Shown here: in pieces, positions 53,152 to 62,580 of the stretch
Position numbering within the stretch: the first letter of the stretch is position 1
Layout of the letters: every line of letters begins with the position of its first letter
Origin: Nostoc sp. UHCC 0302
GTDB lineage: Bacteria; Cyanobacteriota; Cyanobacteriia; Cyanobacteriales; Nostocaceae
Length of the DNA stretch: 64,000 nucleotides
Reading direction: 5' to 3'
Assembly: GCF_038096175.1 (NCBI RefSeq)
Contig: NZ_CP151099.1
Location: forward strand, 4,372,501-4,436,500
Translations under genes and position numbers: made by a program
The notes under the pieces: model-generated
The model's database searches: none
The model's input: only the letters and a program-made list of their open reading frames with translations
Told to the model about the DNA's origin: nothing

Positions 53152-53471
53152 TTAACCTGAAATCACGCAGTCTGTCAGGCAATTTTTGACAAATGGGCGT
53201 GGTTTCGGAAACAGGAGGCAGAGGTAGAAGTTATTCTTGTTGTCTGCCTGCTCCCCTGCCTCCTCAATTGTCCGGTGTTGCGTACAAGCCAAAATTATTT
53301 TTACCCTTTTATGAAGATAGCGAAAGAACGGGGAACTATAACAATAACCATCTTCTAAGAAATATTTCGACACTTTAAAAATTTGAAGTTTGTCAAACTC
53401 AGGTTGACGCTGTTTAACCAAATGAAGCTGGGTATAAGAAATATTAAGATAAAATTCCCTAATCCAGAGCA
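53152..53471. other. Spacer (320 bp) between divergent murJ and sensor kinase genes
   Basis: Holds the promoters of both genes. An inverted repeat AGGAGGCAG (53213-53221) and CTGCCTCCT (53256-53264) is seen. No small gene with support. Confidence 0.4.
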
Positions 53472-56400
53472 ATGGAACTCAATTCAAATTTCACCGAAAA
53501 TCAACTTTTATTGTCAAGCACTCAACTGCAAGAGCAACTAGAGCAACAGAAAGCTCTGGCGAGTGTGATTATCCGAATTCGAGAATCTCTTGACTTAGAA
53601 ACAATCTTTCAAACTACTGTTACAGAAATACGTCGCTTGCTCAAAGCTGACCGAGTAGCGGTCTTTCAGTTTAATTTTGATCAGGATTGGGAAGGAGAAT
53701 TTGTTTCTGAAGATGTTGCACCTGGTTTGATTTCAGCAAAAGCAGTAAAAGTCCATGATCATTGCTTTGGTGAACAGTTTGCTGTTAATTATCAACAAGG
53801 ACGGATGCAAGCAGTAGCTGATATTTACGAGGCCGGATTGAGTGATTGCCATATAGAAATTTTGAGTAAGTTTCAGGTACGTGCCAATCTAATTGTTCCT
53901 CTTTTACGCAAGAAAGATTTGTGGGGACTGCTTTGCATCCATCAGTGCAGTGAGGCTCGTGACTGGAAAGAATCCGAAATTGAATTTATTCGCCAAATTT
54001 CTGACCATTTAACAGTTGCTATTCAACAAGTAAATCATCTGCATGAAGTCGAATTACAATCTGCAAAATTGGCGCAAGCAGCCCAGCGCGATCAAGTAAT
54101 TGCTCAGTTGGTCGATAAAATTCGTTCACCGCTTGATGTTGACACCATTTTCAAAACAACAACTCAAGAAATACGCGAATTATTGCAAGCTGACCGAGTA
54201 GCAATCTTTCGCTTTAATGCTGATTGGAGTGGTAATTTTGTTGCAGAATCATGTACCGAAGGCTGGGTTCCTTTGGTTGGTGTTCAGCCTGCGATCGCGG
54301 ATACTTATTTACAACAAACGCAAGGGGGACGTTACGTTGACAACGAGACATTTACAGCCAATGACATTTATCAAGCCGGATTAAAAGACTGCCATGTAAC
54401 TCTATTAGAACAATTCCAGGCAAAAGCTTTTGCAACTGCCCCCATTCTTCAAGGAGATAAACTTTGGGGAGTTATCGCTGCTTACCAAAATAGCTCACCT
54501 AGACAGTGGCAATCTTATGAAGTCGAATCATTAAGCAAAATTGGTACACAAATTGGTGTGGTACTGCGACACCATCAGTTGTTAGCACAAGCTCAATACC
54601 AAGCAGAACAACAAAAGACGCTGACTAGTGTTATTACTCGCATTCGAGAGTCGTTAGATTTAAATATAATTTTTCAAACTACCGTTAACGAAGTGCGGCA
54701 AATGCTGCAAGCAGACCGAGTGGCAATCTTTCAGTTTGACCCTCAAAAAGACTGGGAAGGAGAATTTATTTCTGAGGATGTTACACCTGGATGGAACTCA
54801 GTTATCACAGCTAAAGTTTACGACCACTGTTTTGGGGAACAATTTGTTGTTCATTATCAAAAAGGTCGGGTGCAAGCAGTGGCAGATATCTACGATGCTG
54901 GATTAAGTGAATGTCACACTGAGATTCTGGGCAAATTTCAAGTGCGTGCTAATTTAGTGGTTCCTTTGTTGAAGCAAGGAAATCTATGGGGTTTGTTGTG
55001 TGTACACCAATGTGGCAATCCCCGAACTTGGCAGCCTTCTGAAATGGAATTTGTCAGCCAAATAGCAGAAAACTTAGGTGTTGCTCTAGAACATAACAAG
55101 CTGTTGTTAGAAGCTCGATATCAAGCAGAACAACAAAAAACATTAACTGCTGTCATTGCCCGCATTCGTGAGTCTTGGGATTTAGACACAATATTTCAAA
55201 CTTCTGTGACTGAAGTGCGGCAACTACTAAAAGCCGACCGAGTGGGGGTTTTCCGCTTTGACCCTCAACAAGACTGGGAAGGAAAATTTATTTACGAGAA
55301 TGTAGCTCACGGTTGGAATTCAGCCATCGCAGAAAAAGTTTATGATTACTGCTTTAGTGAAAGGTTTGCACAGCTTTATGCTCAAGGTCGGGTAAATGCG
55401 ATCGCTGACATTTATCAAGCAGATTTTCAAGCTTGCTACGTCCAAATACTGGCAAGATTTCAAGTGCGTGCGAATATGGTCGCACCTCTATTGCAAGAAG
55501 GTGAGCTGTGGGGACTGCTATGTATTCACCAATGTAATGCTCCTCGCCAATGGCAATCTTCAGAAGTCGAATTTGCCAGTCAAATAGCCGAGCAACTGGG
55601 AGTTGCATTAAAACAAGATTCCTATTTAAAACAAGTTCAAACGCAGGCTGTCCAGCTAGCAGAAGCTACCGAACGCGATAAAGCGATGGAACGGCAAAAA
55701 CTTCTAGCTGCAACCATTGATAAAATCCGTCAGTCGCTTGATATTAAAACTATTTTTAGAACTACTACTCAAGCTGTTAGAGAGTTGCTCGAAGTAGAGC
55801 GAGTTGCAATCTACCGATTTAACTCAGATTGGAGCGGTAAATTTGTAGCCGATTCATTCAAAGATGGTTGGAAACCTGTGGCCCAAGCCAAATCCATGAT
55901 TCCAGAAACCTTCGAAGATACAGATGATGATAACGAACTTCCGCGCAACGAAACTTTTGTTCCTATTCGTGAGGGTGAAAAATTATGGGGATTGCTAGTT
56001 GCTTATCAAAATTCGCAACCGCGTTATTGGAAAGAAGAGGAAATTAATTTACTAGCCCAAGTAGCAGTGCAATTAGGAGTTGCAATTCAGCAAGCGGAGT
56101 TATTAGAACAAACAAAACGTCAAACTCTAGAACTTACCCAAGCTTTGCAAGAATTAAAACAAACTCAGTCTCGGTTAATTCAGGGTGAGAAAATGGCAGG
56201 CTTAGGACAATTACTTGCGGGAGTTGCTCATGAAATTAACAATCCTGTCAGTTTTATTTCTGGCAATCTCATACATTTAAATGAATATAATCAAGAACTT
56301 TTGAATATCTTGAAAATTTACCGTCAAAATGACTTTTTATCCCCATCAATTAAAGAAAAAATCGACAAAAGTGATTTGGATTTTATCATCGAAGATTTAC

Positions 56401-57017
56401 CCAAAACGCTTGAATCGATGAAAATAGGAACAGAACGTATTAGCCAAATTGTACTGTCACTACGAAACTTCTCTCGTACAGATGAGGCTGAATTGAAGCC
56501 TATAGACATTCATGAGGGATTAGATAGTACTTTGCTTATTTTAGGGCATCGGCTTAAAAGCAGTGGTGAGCGCTCAGCAATTGAGATTGTCAAAGACTAT
56601 GCTACTTTACCCTTACTTGAATGCTATCCCGCTCAACTAAATCAGGTATTTATGAATCTTTTGAGTAATAGCATTGATGCATTAGAGCAAAAATTTATAA
56701 CTATACAAGAGAAGCGTTTAAAATCATCAAAAAACTTTCCGAAAGTTCCCTTGATTATCTGGATTAGTACACAAATTGTCAATAAACAAATTGTAATTAG
56801 AATAGCTGATAATGGTTTAGGGATTCCGGAAGAGGTGCGATCGCACATTTTTGACCCGTTCTTCACCACCAAAGCCCCAGGTAAAGGTACAGGATTAGGG
56901 TTATCTATTAGTCATCAAATAGTAGCTGAAAAACATCACGGTCAATTAAAATGTTCCTCAAAACCTGGAGAGGGAACAGAGTTTTTAATTGAAATTCCCA
57001 GCGTACCGAGAAATTAA
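53472..57017 (+). CDS. Multi-GAF sensor histidine kinase with cyanobacteriochrome-type domains
   Basis: An 1,181-residue soluble kinase. GAF1 has D96-x-C98-F and C126-H127; GAF2 has D277 and C307-H308; GAF3 has D451-x-C453-F and C481-H482; GAF4 has D625-x-C627-F and C655-Y656; GAF5 (about 745-875) lacks the Cys helix. The 28-residue spacing between the two cysteines in GAF1 and GAF3 is that of DXCF cyanobacteriochromes. A coiled coil then leads to the HisKA site H920 in GVAHEINNP, the N box [16 protein letters not shown]1 DNGLGIP and G2 GTGLGLSIS. It probably senses light through bilins and signals to an unlinked response regulator; no regulator gene is adjacent. Confidence 0.92.
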   Translation: MELNSNFTENQLLLSSTQLQEQLEQQKALASVIIRIRESLDLETIFQTTVTEIRRLLKADRVAVFQFNFDQDWEGEFVSEDVAPGLISAKAVKVHDHCFGEQFAVNYQQGRMQAVADIYEAGLSDCHIEILSKFQVRANLIVPLLRKKDLWGLLCIHQCSEARDWKESEIEFIRQISDHLTVAIQQVNHLHEVELQSAKLAQAAQRDQVIAQLVDKIRSPLDVDTIFKTTTQEIRELLQADRVAIFRFNADWSGNFVAESCTEGWVPLVGVQPAIADTYLQQTQGGRYVDNETFTANDIYQAGLKDCHVTLLEQFQAKAFATAPILQGDKLWGVIAAYQNSSPRQWQSYEVESLSKIGTQIGVVLRHHQLLAQAQYQAEQQKTLTSVITRIRESLDLNIIFQTTVNEVRQMLQADRVAIFQFDPQKDWEGEFISEDVTPGWNSVITAKVYDHCFGEQFVVHYQKGRVQAVADIYDAGLSECHTEILGKFQVRANLVVPLLKQGNLWGLLCVHQCGNPRTWQPSEMEFVSQIAENLGVALEHNKLLLEARYQAEQQKTLTAVIARIRESWDLDTIFQTSVTEVRQLLKADRVGVFRFDPQQDWEGKFIYENVAHGWNSAIAEKVYDYCFSERFAQLYAQGRVNAIADIYQADFQACYVQILARFQVRANMVAPLLQEGELWGLLCIHQCNAPRQWQSSEVEFASQIAEQLGVALKQDSYLKQVQTQAVQLAEATERDKAMERQKLLAATIDKIRQSLDIKTIFRTTTQAVRELLEVERVAIYRFNSDWSGKFVADSFKDGWKPVAQAKSMIPETFEDTDDDNELPRNETFVPIREGEKLWGLLVAYQNSQPRYWKEEEINLLAQVAVQLGVAIQQAELLEQTKRQTLELTQALQELKQTQSRLIQGEKMAGLGQLLAGVAHEINNPVSFISGNLIHLNEYNQELLNILKIYRQNDFLSPSIKEKIDKSDLDFIIEDLPKTLESMKIGTERISQIVLSLRNFSRTDEAELKPIDIHEGLDSTLLILGHRLKSSGERSAIEIVKDYATLPLLECYPAQLNQVFMNLLSNSIDALEQKFITIQEKRLKSSKNFPKVPLIIWISTQIVNKQIVIRIADNGLGIPEEVRSHIFDPFFTTKAPGKGTGLGLSISHQIVAEKHHGQLKCSSKPGEGTEFLIEIPSVPRN

Positions 57018-57034
57018 ATTTCCTAAAGTTTTGA

Positions 57035-57541
57035 CTAGCGACACCCCAAACTATCCCGTGTAGAAACACCAGTCACGGGATTTATTCCATCTGCTCTTTC
57101 ACAGAGCAACGACATTTGATAACGGTCAATCAAGGCGTCTGTAAAATCAGCACCTGTAATTTCAGCGTCATAAAAACGGCTACGTGTCAAAGTTGCTTCT
57201 TTAAGAATTGCATTTTTGAGGTTAGCACCATCTAAAGTCACGCGATCAACTAAAGCACCTGTAAGGTTCGCACCTTCTAAATTTGCTTTTAATAAAACTC
57301 CCTTAGTCAAAATTGCATTTGTTAAATTTGCTCTTTGGAAATTTGTACCCCGCATTTCCGCAGCAACAAAAGTCCCGCCTACCAAATCAGCATTAGAAAA
57401 ATCACGGTTTTCTAAATTGATATTGCTGTAGTTAATTGTGTTTATTTGAGCAAAAGCTGGCTGGGGATTAAGTACTATCCACAAGCCAGCTAGAATTAAA
57501 ATTACAATGCAACTGAACAATCGCAGTAAAATCTTTTTCAT
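57035..57541 (-). CDS. Secreted pentapeptide-repeat protein
   Basis: A 168-residue protein from ATG 57541 ([11 protein letters not shown]). A signal peptide ([20 protein letters not shown]) is followed by about 16 pentapeptide repeats A(D/N)LxX, such as NANLKNA and [11 protein letters not shown], that wind into a right-handed quadrilateral helix. The C-terminus [20 protein letters not shown] with a cysteine pair is shared by lumenal pentapeptide proteins of cyanobacteria, so the thylakoid lumen or periplasm is likely. Function unknown. It ends 17 bp from the convergent kinase gene. Confidence 0.88.
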   Translation of the reverse strand: MKKILLRLFSCIVILILAGLWIVLNPQPAFAQINTINYSNINLENRDFSNADLVGGTFVAAEMRGTNFQRANLTNAILTKGVLLKANLEGANLTGALVDRVTLDGANLKNAILKEATLTRSRFYDAEITGADFTDALIDRYQMSLLCERADGINPVTGVSTRDSLGCR

Positions 57542-57550
57542 AACTTTATT

Positions 57551-57606
57551 ATTTGTCATTAGTCATTTGTCCTTTGTCATTTGACTAATGACTAATGACT
57601 AATGAC
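57551..57606. repeat. Heptanucleotide repeat array (ATTTGTC/TAATGAC), eight units
   Basis: Units ATTTGTC, ATTAGTC, ATTTGTC, CTTTGTC, ATTTGAC and three of TAATGAC. The two halves are inverse to each other (GTCATTAGTCA at 57556 against TGACTAATGAC at 57582), so a hairpin can form. The array meets the stop codon of the LCP gene (57606-57608). Confidence 0.8.
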
Positions 57607-59123
57607 TATTTCCAATCTTTACCAATCCGAATTGTCAGGTCAGATTCCAAATCTCCCGTTGCTGAAACTTCTATTTGACCCAAGCCTAAAACTTTTTTCA
57701 AGTCAACTCCTGGTTGTCTATTTCCTTTCTCAACAATAATCTGAGTTTGGCGTTGGGTATCAGGCCAATCAGACACCGCATAAACATTTTTAAAGCCTTT
57801 GCGTTTGAGATAGGTAATAACTTTTTCAGTTAGCTGAGGTTGATTAGAAGCATTTTGAATAGCAATTTTGAGGTTAGGAACTGGTCGCAAATCTTGCTTA
57901 AGACCGGGTACATTGACCCCAACATAATCATTCAACAAGCTTTGTTGTCCAGTCATGTTCAGCCAATAGCTATTGGGGTCTTGGCTAAAACGGCTGAATG
58001 TACCAGGCAACACGGTCATTTGGAAGTTATCTCGATCCAGGTTGATCCCAAAGTTCACCAACGCCATCATTTCTTCCATTTTCAGGTTGGTGTCGAAGTA
58101 TTTTCGCATTAGGCGGGTTAATTGGGGCAACCTCGGTAAAACAGTGGGACTATTTAGGCGTCGCAGCAACGCCGCCACGAGTGCTTGCTGCCGCTGCACT
58201 CTCGGCAGATCCCCCAGTCCTGGTTCGCGGAACCGCGCAAATTGTTCTGCCTGTTCGCCGTTGAGGGTTTGCCAACCGCTGACTAAGTTAATTGACTGTC
58301 GATTAGTGCTGTCTTTATATTCCATTGATTTCGGAACAAAGACCTCTACACCACCTAACTGATCAACTAACTGCCGTAAGCCACTGGTAGAGATGCGGAT
58401 ATAGCGGTCAATGGGGGCATTATTTAAGGTACGGCTGACTACCCGCGCGGCCAAAACAGGCCCGCCACGGGCATTAGCATCAGATACCTTAGTTAATCCC
58501 TTTTCTCCCTTTTCTGGGATCGCGATCATCGTATCTCTAGGAATTGAAAGCACCCGTACAGATTTTTCACCGGGGTTGAGCCGTGCCAGCAGCATAGTGT
58601 CGCTTTTACCAGCAAAACTTTCTGGTGAGCCATCAACAGTACCCCTGACTGGCTCAATCCCCATAATTAAAATATTCATTGGTCTTGATAGCTGGTACTG
58701 AGAGAGTTTGCTCCATAACTCCCCAGGTAGTGGCATTTTTTGCTCATCTTTACCAGCAATTCCTAAATCTTCATCTGTTTGATCTAGATTGCTCCACAAC
58801 GGAGTCCACAACGCTAAAGTCGAGACCAGTAGCCCAGATAAAATGATTCCTATAACAATTGTTAATATCCACAATAGCCATCGAGGCATGGTCAAGCCCA
58901 GCCTCTCATAAAGCTGGTTAGGAATCGCGCCCACAGATTCGACGACACTTCGGTTTGTATATCCTGGCTCGTCTGCTGTCACCTCCGCCTCTGAGTCTGT
59001 TACTAGCTCAGCCGTTTCCTGATTTTCCGTCCGTTGAATTTGTTGCGGTCTCACCTCATTTTCCAAGCCTGCTACTTGCTGAGATGTAACCGGATTTTCC
59101 GACCATTTGACTTGTTTAATCAC
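57606..59123 (-). CDS. LytR-CpsA-Psr (LCP) family glycopolymer ligase
   Basis: A 505-residue protein. An acidic cytosolic N-terminus of about 85 residues is followed by one transmembrane helix (WLLWILTIVIGIILSGLLVS, about 83-102). The extracytoplasmic LCP domain (about 155-340) has NILIMGIEP, SIPRDTMIAIP and VSDANARGGP, whose Arg and Asp residues bind the polyprenyl-diphosphate head group. A LytR_C-type domain (about 415-500, LKIAIQNASNQPQLTEKVIT) ends the protein. Such enzymes attach polysaccharides to peptidoglycan. It is divergent from the mannose-1-phosphate guanylyltransferase gene (115 bp). Confidence 0.92.
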   Translation of the reverse strand: MIKQVKWSENPVTSQQVAGLENEVRPQQIQRTENQETAELVTDSEAEVTADEPGYTNRSVVESVGAIPNQLYERLGLTMPRWLLWILTIVIGIILSGLLVSTLALWTPLWSNLDQTDEDLGIAGKDEQKMPLPGELWSKLSQYQLSRPMNILIMGIEPVRGTVDGSPESFAGKSDTMLLARLNPGEKSVRVLSIPRDTMIAIPEKGEKGLTKVSDANARGGPVLAARVVSRTLNNAPIDRYIRISTSGLRQLVDQLGGVEVFVPKSMEYKDSTNRQSINLVSGWQTLNGEQAEQFARFREPGLGDLPRVQRQQALVAALLRRLNSPTVLPRLPQLTRLMRKYFDTNLKMEEMMALVNFGINLDRDNFQMTVLPGTFSRFSQDPNSYWLNMTGQQSLLNDYVGVNVPGLKQDLRPVPNLKIAIQNASNQPQLTEKVITYLKRKGFKNVYAVSDWPDTQRQTQIIVEKGNRQPGVDLKKVLGLGQIEVSATGDLESDLTIRIGKDWK

Positions 59124-59238
59124 AATTATTTCCCCACACGACCACTCCCTAAAAGTATGTTAATGCAAGCTACAAATATTGCCAGTGGAAAAGCTCACTG
59201 TAAACTTGTAATGTTCTTCAGTAGATGTGTATGACAAC

Positions 59239-60303
59239 ATGAATACTTTATTGTTCCCCGTAATCCTTGCTGGTGGTAAAGGTGAACGTTTTTGGCCTTT
59301 AAGTCGTCGAGACCGACCCAAGCAATTTTTAAGTCTTGATGGTAGCTCTAGAAGCCTACTACAAGCAACCGCCGATCGATTGATTGAACTTGCCGGAGGG
59401 TGGGATTCCTTGTGGGTGATTACTTCTAGTCAGATAGCTGAAGGGGTAAGACAACAATTACCTGATCTACCACTTGAGAATTTACTGATTGAGTCAGAAG
59501 GAAGGGACACTGCCGCAGCGGTTGCTTGGACAAGTTTAAAAATTAAACAGCGTTATGGAGAAGACGCTGTTATCGGCTTTTTCCCTGCTGACCACTGGAT
59601 TGCTGACCAAAAGGCGTTCGCAGATACATTAAATGCAGCTACACAACTGGCGGCAAGCACAGCAGCGATCGTTACGCTGGGAATTAAGCCTACTTTTCCA
59701 TCAACCGGTTACGGCTACATTGAGCAAGGTGAAAAAATAGGTAGCTTTAATGAGTTGCCAGCTTATCACGTTAACCGCTTTACTGAAAAGCCCAGCCGTG
59801 AAACAGCAGAAACTTTTTTATCTACGGGGCGTTTTAGCTGGAATAGTGGAATGTTCGTTTTCCGAGCTGGGATTGTTCTCAAGGAACTACATACCCATGC
59901 TCCAGAAATTATCGAACCTTTGGAACAACAGGGGCCTGATATCTATCCCCAGTTGCCTAAGAAGAGTATAGACTATGCACTCATGGAAAAAACAAGTCTA
60001 GCATATGTATTGCCAGTGGCATTTGGTTGGGATGATTTAGGAGACTGGAATGCGATCGAACGCTTACTTAAGAAAGAAGGGACTCCAAATATAGAACTTG
60101 CTACCCATGTGGGGTTGGATACGCAGGGGTCTATTGTTTATGCCTCAAATCCTGAAGATGTAGTTGTTACAATTGGTTTAGAGGATGTGGTGATTGTGCG
60201 CGATCGCAATGTTACCCTTATTGTCAAAAAAGAACGTACCCAGGAAATTAAGCAGATCCTCAAAACCCTCCAAAATGATTCTCGATTTACTGACCTGCTG
60301 TAG
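59239..60303 (+). CDS. Mannose-1-phosphate guanylyltransferase
   Basis: A 354-residue nucleotidyltransferase that makes GDP-mannose from mannose-1-phosphate and GTP. The signature VILAGGKGERFWPLSRRDRP at the start holds the nucleotide/metal loop, with KQFL after it. FFPADHWI and FTEKPSRETAETFL are the second and third substrate motifs, and SIDYALMEK follows. The single-domain length matches guanylyltransferases without the isomerase half. ATG 59239 is preferred over GTG 59227. GDP-mannose feeds exopolysaccharide and glycan synthesis. Confidence 0.94.
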   Translation: MNTLLFPVILAGGKGERFWPLSRRDRPKQFLSLDGSSRSLLQATADRLIELAGGWDSLWVITSSQIAEGVRQQLPDLPLENLLIESEGRDTAAAVAWTSLKIKQRYGEDAVIGFFPADHWIADQKAFADTLNAATQLAASTAAIVTLGIKPTFPSTGYGYIEQGEKIGSFNELPAYHVNRFTEKPSRETAETFLSTGRFSWNSGMFVFRAGIVLKELHTHAPEIIEPLEQQGPDIYPQLPKKSIDYALMEKTSLAYVLPVAFGWDDLGDWNAIERLLKKEGTPNIELATHVGLDTQGSIVYASNPEDVVVTIGLEDVVIVRDRNVTLIVKKERTQEIKQILKTLQNDSRFTDLL

Positions 60304-60428
60304 ATCAAAGTTAAAACCCTTGGCAGAGGCTTAAAAGTTGATTTTCTTATTATAACTTGAATGTCGAAAAGGGGATCAAGGAGAGGCAGGGGGCAGGGGA
60401 GCAGGGAGCAAGTGAACAACTATTACTT

Positions 60429-60512
60429 TCCCACTCCCTACTCCTTACTCCCCACTCCCCGCTCCCCACTTCCCGCTCCCTATTTCCCACTCCCCACTCC
60501 CCACTCCCCAAA
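60429..60512. repeat. Heptanucleotide repeat array (CCCCACT type), 12 units, abutting an ATG
   Basis: Twelve seven-base units without a gap (TCCCACT, CCCTACT, CCTTACT, CCCCACT, CCCCGCT and so on), ending exactly one base before ATG 60513. A GGGGCAG/GGGAGCA purine-rich array on the same strand at about 60385-60410 is partly complementary. This is the STRR repeat class. Confidence 0.85.
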
Positions 60513-62159
60513 ATGTTCCTCACCCAAACTGTTCCTCGTCAAAGAGAAATCCTTGAAGTCTTCCTTCGCAATGGCTGGGACTATATGCGAAGGTTACTCA
60601 CTGGTGGCAAAGCTGACGAACCTCAGCTACCTCCACCTGCGGTTTTAAAAAATATTCTGGTGGATTTGGGGCCAGTCTATGTAAAACTTGGTCAGCTGCT
60701 CTCTACCCGTCCAGATTTACTTAACGCAGCTTACATTGAAGAACTGTCAACTTTGCAAGATGAAGTACCCCCGGTTCCCTGGTCAGAGATCGAAGTAATT
60801 ATCCGTAAACAGTTAAAACGCCCCTTATCAGAAACCTTCAGTACTATTAATCCTGTCCCAGTAGCTGCGGGATCAATTGCTCAGACACATCGAGCCACAT
60901 TAATAGACGGTCGAGAAGTTGCCCTCAAAGTGCAACGTCCGGGAATTGATACTACTATTGCTCAAGATATTGCTTTAATTCAAGGTATTGCTGATTTAGT
61001 GGCACGTACCGATTTTGGGCAAACCTACGAAATCAAATCTATCGCTGAAGAGTTTACTAAAGCCCTAGAAGCTGAGTTAGATTTTAAACGGGAAGCGGGT
61101 TTTACAGACCAATTGCGGCGTAACTTATCTCGCAGTCGCTGGTTTGATCCTACCCAATTAGTGGTTGCAGAAATTAACTGGGATTTGACGACCGAAAAAT
61201 TACTCGTAATGGAGTGGCTAGATGGTGTGCCATTCCTAGCGGCGGATTTAGACAACGATGCCAATGGTAAAGACCCCACCGAAAAGCGCAAAGAAATAAC
61301 GACTTTGCTGTTTCGAGCATTTTTCCAGCAATTATATATAGATGGATTTTTTCATGCTGATCCCCATCCGGGAAACTTGTTTTATCTCAAAGATGGTCGT
61401 GTTGCGCTTTTAGACTGTGGTATGGTGGGACGGCTTGATCCTCGCACACAGCAGATATTAACAGAAATGTTGTTGGCGATCGTAGATTTAGATGCAGGAA
61501 GATGCGCTCAGTTAACTTTGCAGTTAGCTGATTCTGGTCAGCCAGTAATTTTGTCGCGGTTAGAAAACGATTATGACCGGATGCTCCGAAAGTATCATAA
61601 CGTCAGTTTGACTGACATAAATTTTAGTCAGATAATTTATGAAATTTTGCAGGTCGCTCGCAATAATAAAATTAGGCTGCCTAGTAATATGGGTTTGTAT
61701 GCCAAAACCCTAGCTAACTTAGAAGGGGTAGCACGGACATTCAACCCGGAGCTTAATTTTTTTGATGAAGTCAAGCCATTAATCACAGACTTGTTTCGTC
61801 GTCAGTTATTAGGCGATAATCCTGTGCGATCGCTATTACGTACAGCTCTAGATATTAAAAGTCTCTCTTTACAATCTCCCCGCCAAATTGAACTTTTGTT
61901 AGACCGAGTTACCTCAGAAACCTTGCAATGGAATCTGTCGCTACGAGGTTTGGATGGCGTGCGGCGCACAATGGATGATGCAGCTAATAGACTGTCTTAC
62001 AGCATTTTGGTGGGTTCGCTAATTATGGGTGCAGCAATTATTTCTACCAAAGCCCAAACATCTGAGCTATCTTTTTTAAGCACAGTTCTATTTGCAGTTG
62101 CTAGTTTATTGGGGTTGTGGTTAATTGTTAGTACTTTGCGATCGGGACGTTTACGGTAA
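60513..62159 (+). CDS. AarF/ABC1/UbiB-family atypical kinase-like protein
   Basis: A 548-residue protein from ATG 60513 (MFLTQTVPRQRE). The ABC1 hallmark KLGQLLSTRPDLLNAAY (K-x-GQ motif region) is near 68; AAGSIAQTHRA is the alanine-rich replacement of the P-loop; VALKVQRPG carries the Lys; FHADPHPGNLFY and LLDCGMVGRLD give the catalytic and metal sites. Two C-terminal hydrophobic helices (ILVGSLIMGAAIIS, LFAVASLLGLWLIVS) anchor it to a membrane. The family supports quinone/prenyl-lipid metabolism. Sequence upstream of 60513 is repeat-derived and unlikely to be translated. Confidence 0.92.
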   Translation: MFLTQTVPRQREILEVFLRNGWDYMRRLLTGGKADEPQLPPPAVLKNILVDLGPVYVKLGQLLSTRPDLLNAAYIEELSTLQDEVPPVPWSEIEVIIRKQLKRPLSETFSTINPVPVAAGSIAQTHRATLIDGREVALKVQRPGIDTTIAQDIALIQGIADLVARTDFGQTYEIKSIAEEFTKALEAELDFKREAGFTDQLRRNLSRSRWFDPTQLVVAEINWDLTTEKLLVMEWLDGVPFLAADLDNDANGKDPTEKRKEITTLLFRAFFQQLYIDGFFHADPHPGNLFYLKDGRVALLDCGMVGRLDPRTQQILTEMLLAIVDLDAGRCAQLTLQLADSGQPVILSRLENDYDRMLRKYHNVSLTDINFSQIIYEILQVARNNKIRLPSNMGLYAKTLANLEGVARTFNPELNFFDEVKPLITDLFRRQLLGDNPVRSLLRTALDIKSLSLQSPRQIELLLDRVTSETLQWNLSLRGLDGVRRTMDDAANRLSYSILVGSLIMGAAIISTKAQTSELSFLSTVLFAVASLLGLWLIVSTLRSGRLR

Positions 62160-62166
62160 AACCCAG

Positions 62167-62275
62167 TATAGCAATCCTAAATCATTCGTGAACAACAAGA
62201 TCCCCGACTTTTTAGAAAAGTTGGGGATCTGAGCTTTGTAATTTTCACAAATCTGCGGAGAATTGGATTGCTATA
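62167..62275. repeat. MITE-like element, 11-bp terminal inverted repeats and internal hairpin
   Basis: TATAGCAATCC (62167-62177) and its exact inverse GGATTGCTATA (62265-62275) bound a 109-bp segment. Inside, AGATCCCCGACTTT and AAAGTTGGGGATCT form a 14-bp stem (one G-T pair) near 62198-62230. There is no coding capacity and no sure target duplication. It may also end transcription of the AarF-like gene. Confidence 0.65.
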
Positions 62276-62390
62276 TGAGTAATTATAAGAGCTGACGCTG
62301 GTCGAAATCACTGCTTTAGGATTTAGAACCGCAGATAAACACTCACGATTTATGTGTCTTTATCTACAGAAAGTTGAGGCAGTCGGATCT

Positions 62391-62446
62391 TCTCCCAAAG
62401 GGAGAGGCTAGCGCCTACGAGAAGCTTTGCGTTCGCCGTCTCGTAG
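62391..62446. repeat. Dispersed repeat with two small hairpins
   Basis: TCTCCC AAA GGGAGA (62391-62405) and CTACGAGA (62415-62422) pairing with TCTCGTAG (62439-62446). The TCTCGTAG part recalls the repeat at 37911-38004. Confidence 0.5.
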
Positions 62447-62580
62447 ATAAAGGAGTTTTTCCCAGCAGAAACTGCTCAAAGGATTTGCCTGTTTGGACGA
62501 ACTGGCGTTAAGCACTTAAAACAGAAGTTAAAAACTTTTCAATCAATATAGTGTATGTCTGTGATTCTAATATAAAAAAT

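Larger units (their letters stand above)
62160..62580. other. Spacer of about 420 bp with two repeat elements
   Basis: Holds the MITE-like element at 62167-62275 and the dispersed repeat at 62391-62446, listed separately. No gene seen. The promoter of the ABC-2 ATPase gene should lie in its right part. Confidence 0.4.

Noticed and set aside
60357-60512. N-terminal extension of the AarF-like protein
   Set aside because: The extra 52 residues are a translation of purine- and pyrimidine-rich heptamer repeats; family sequence begins after ATG 60513.
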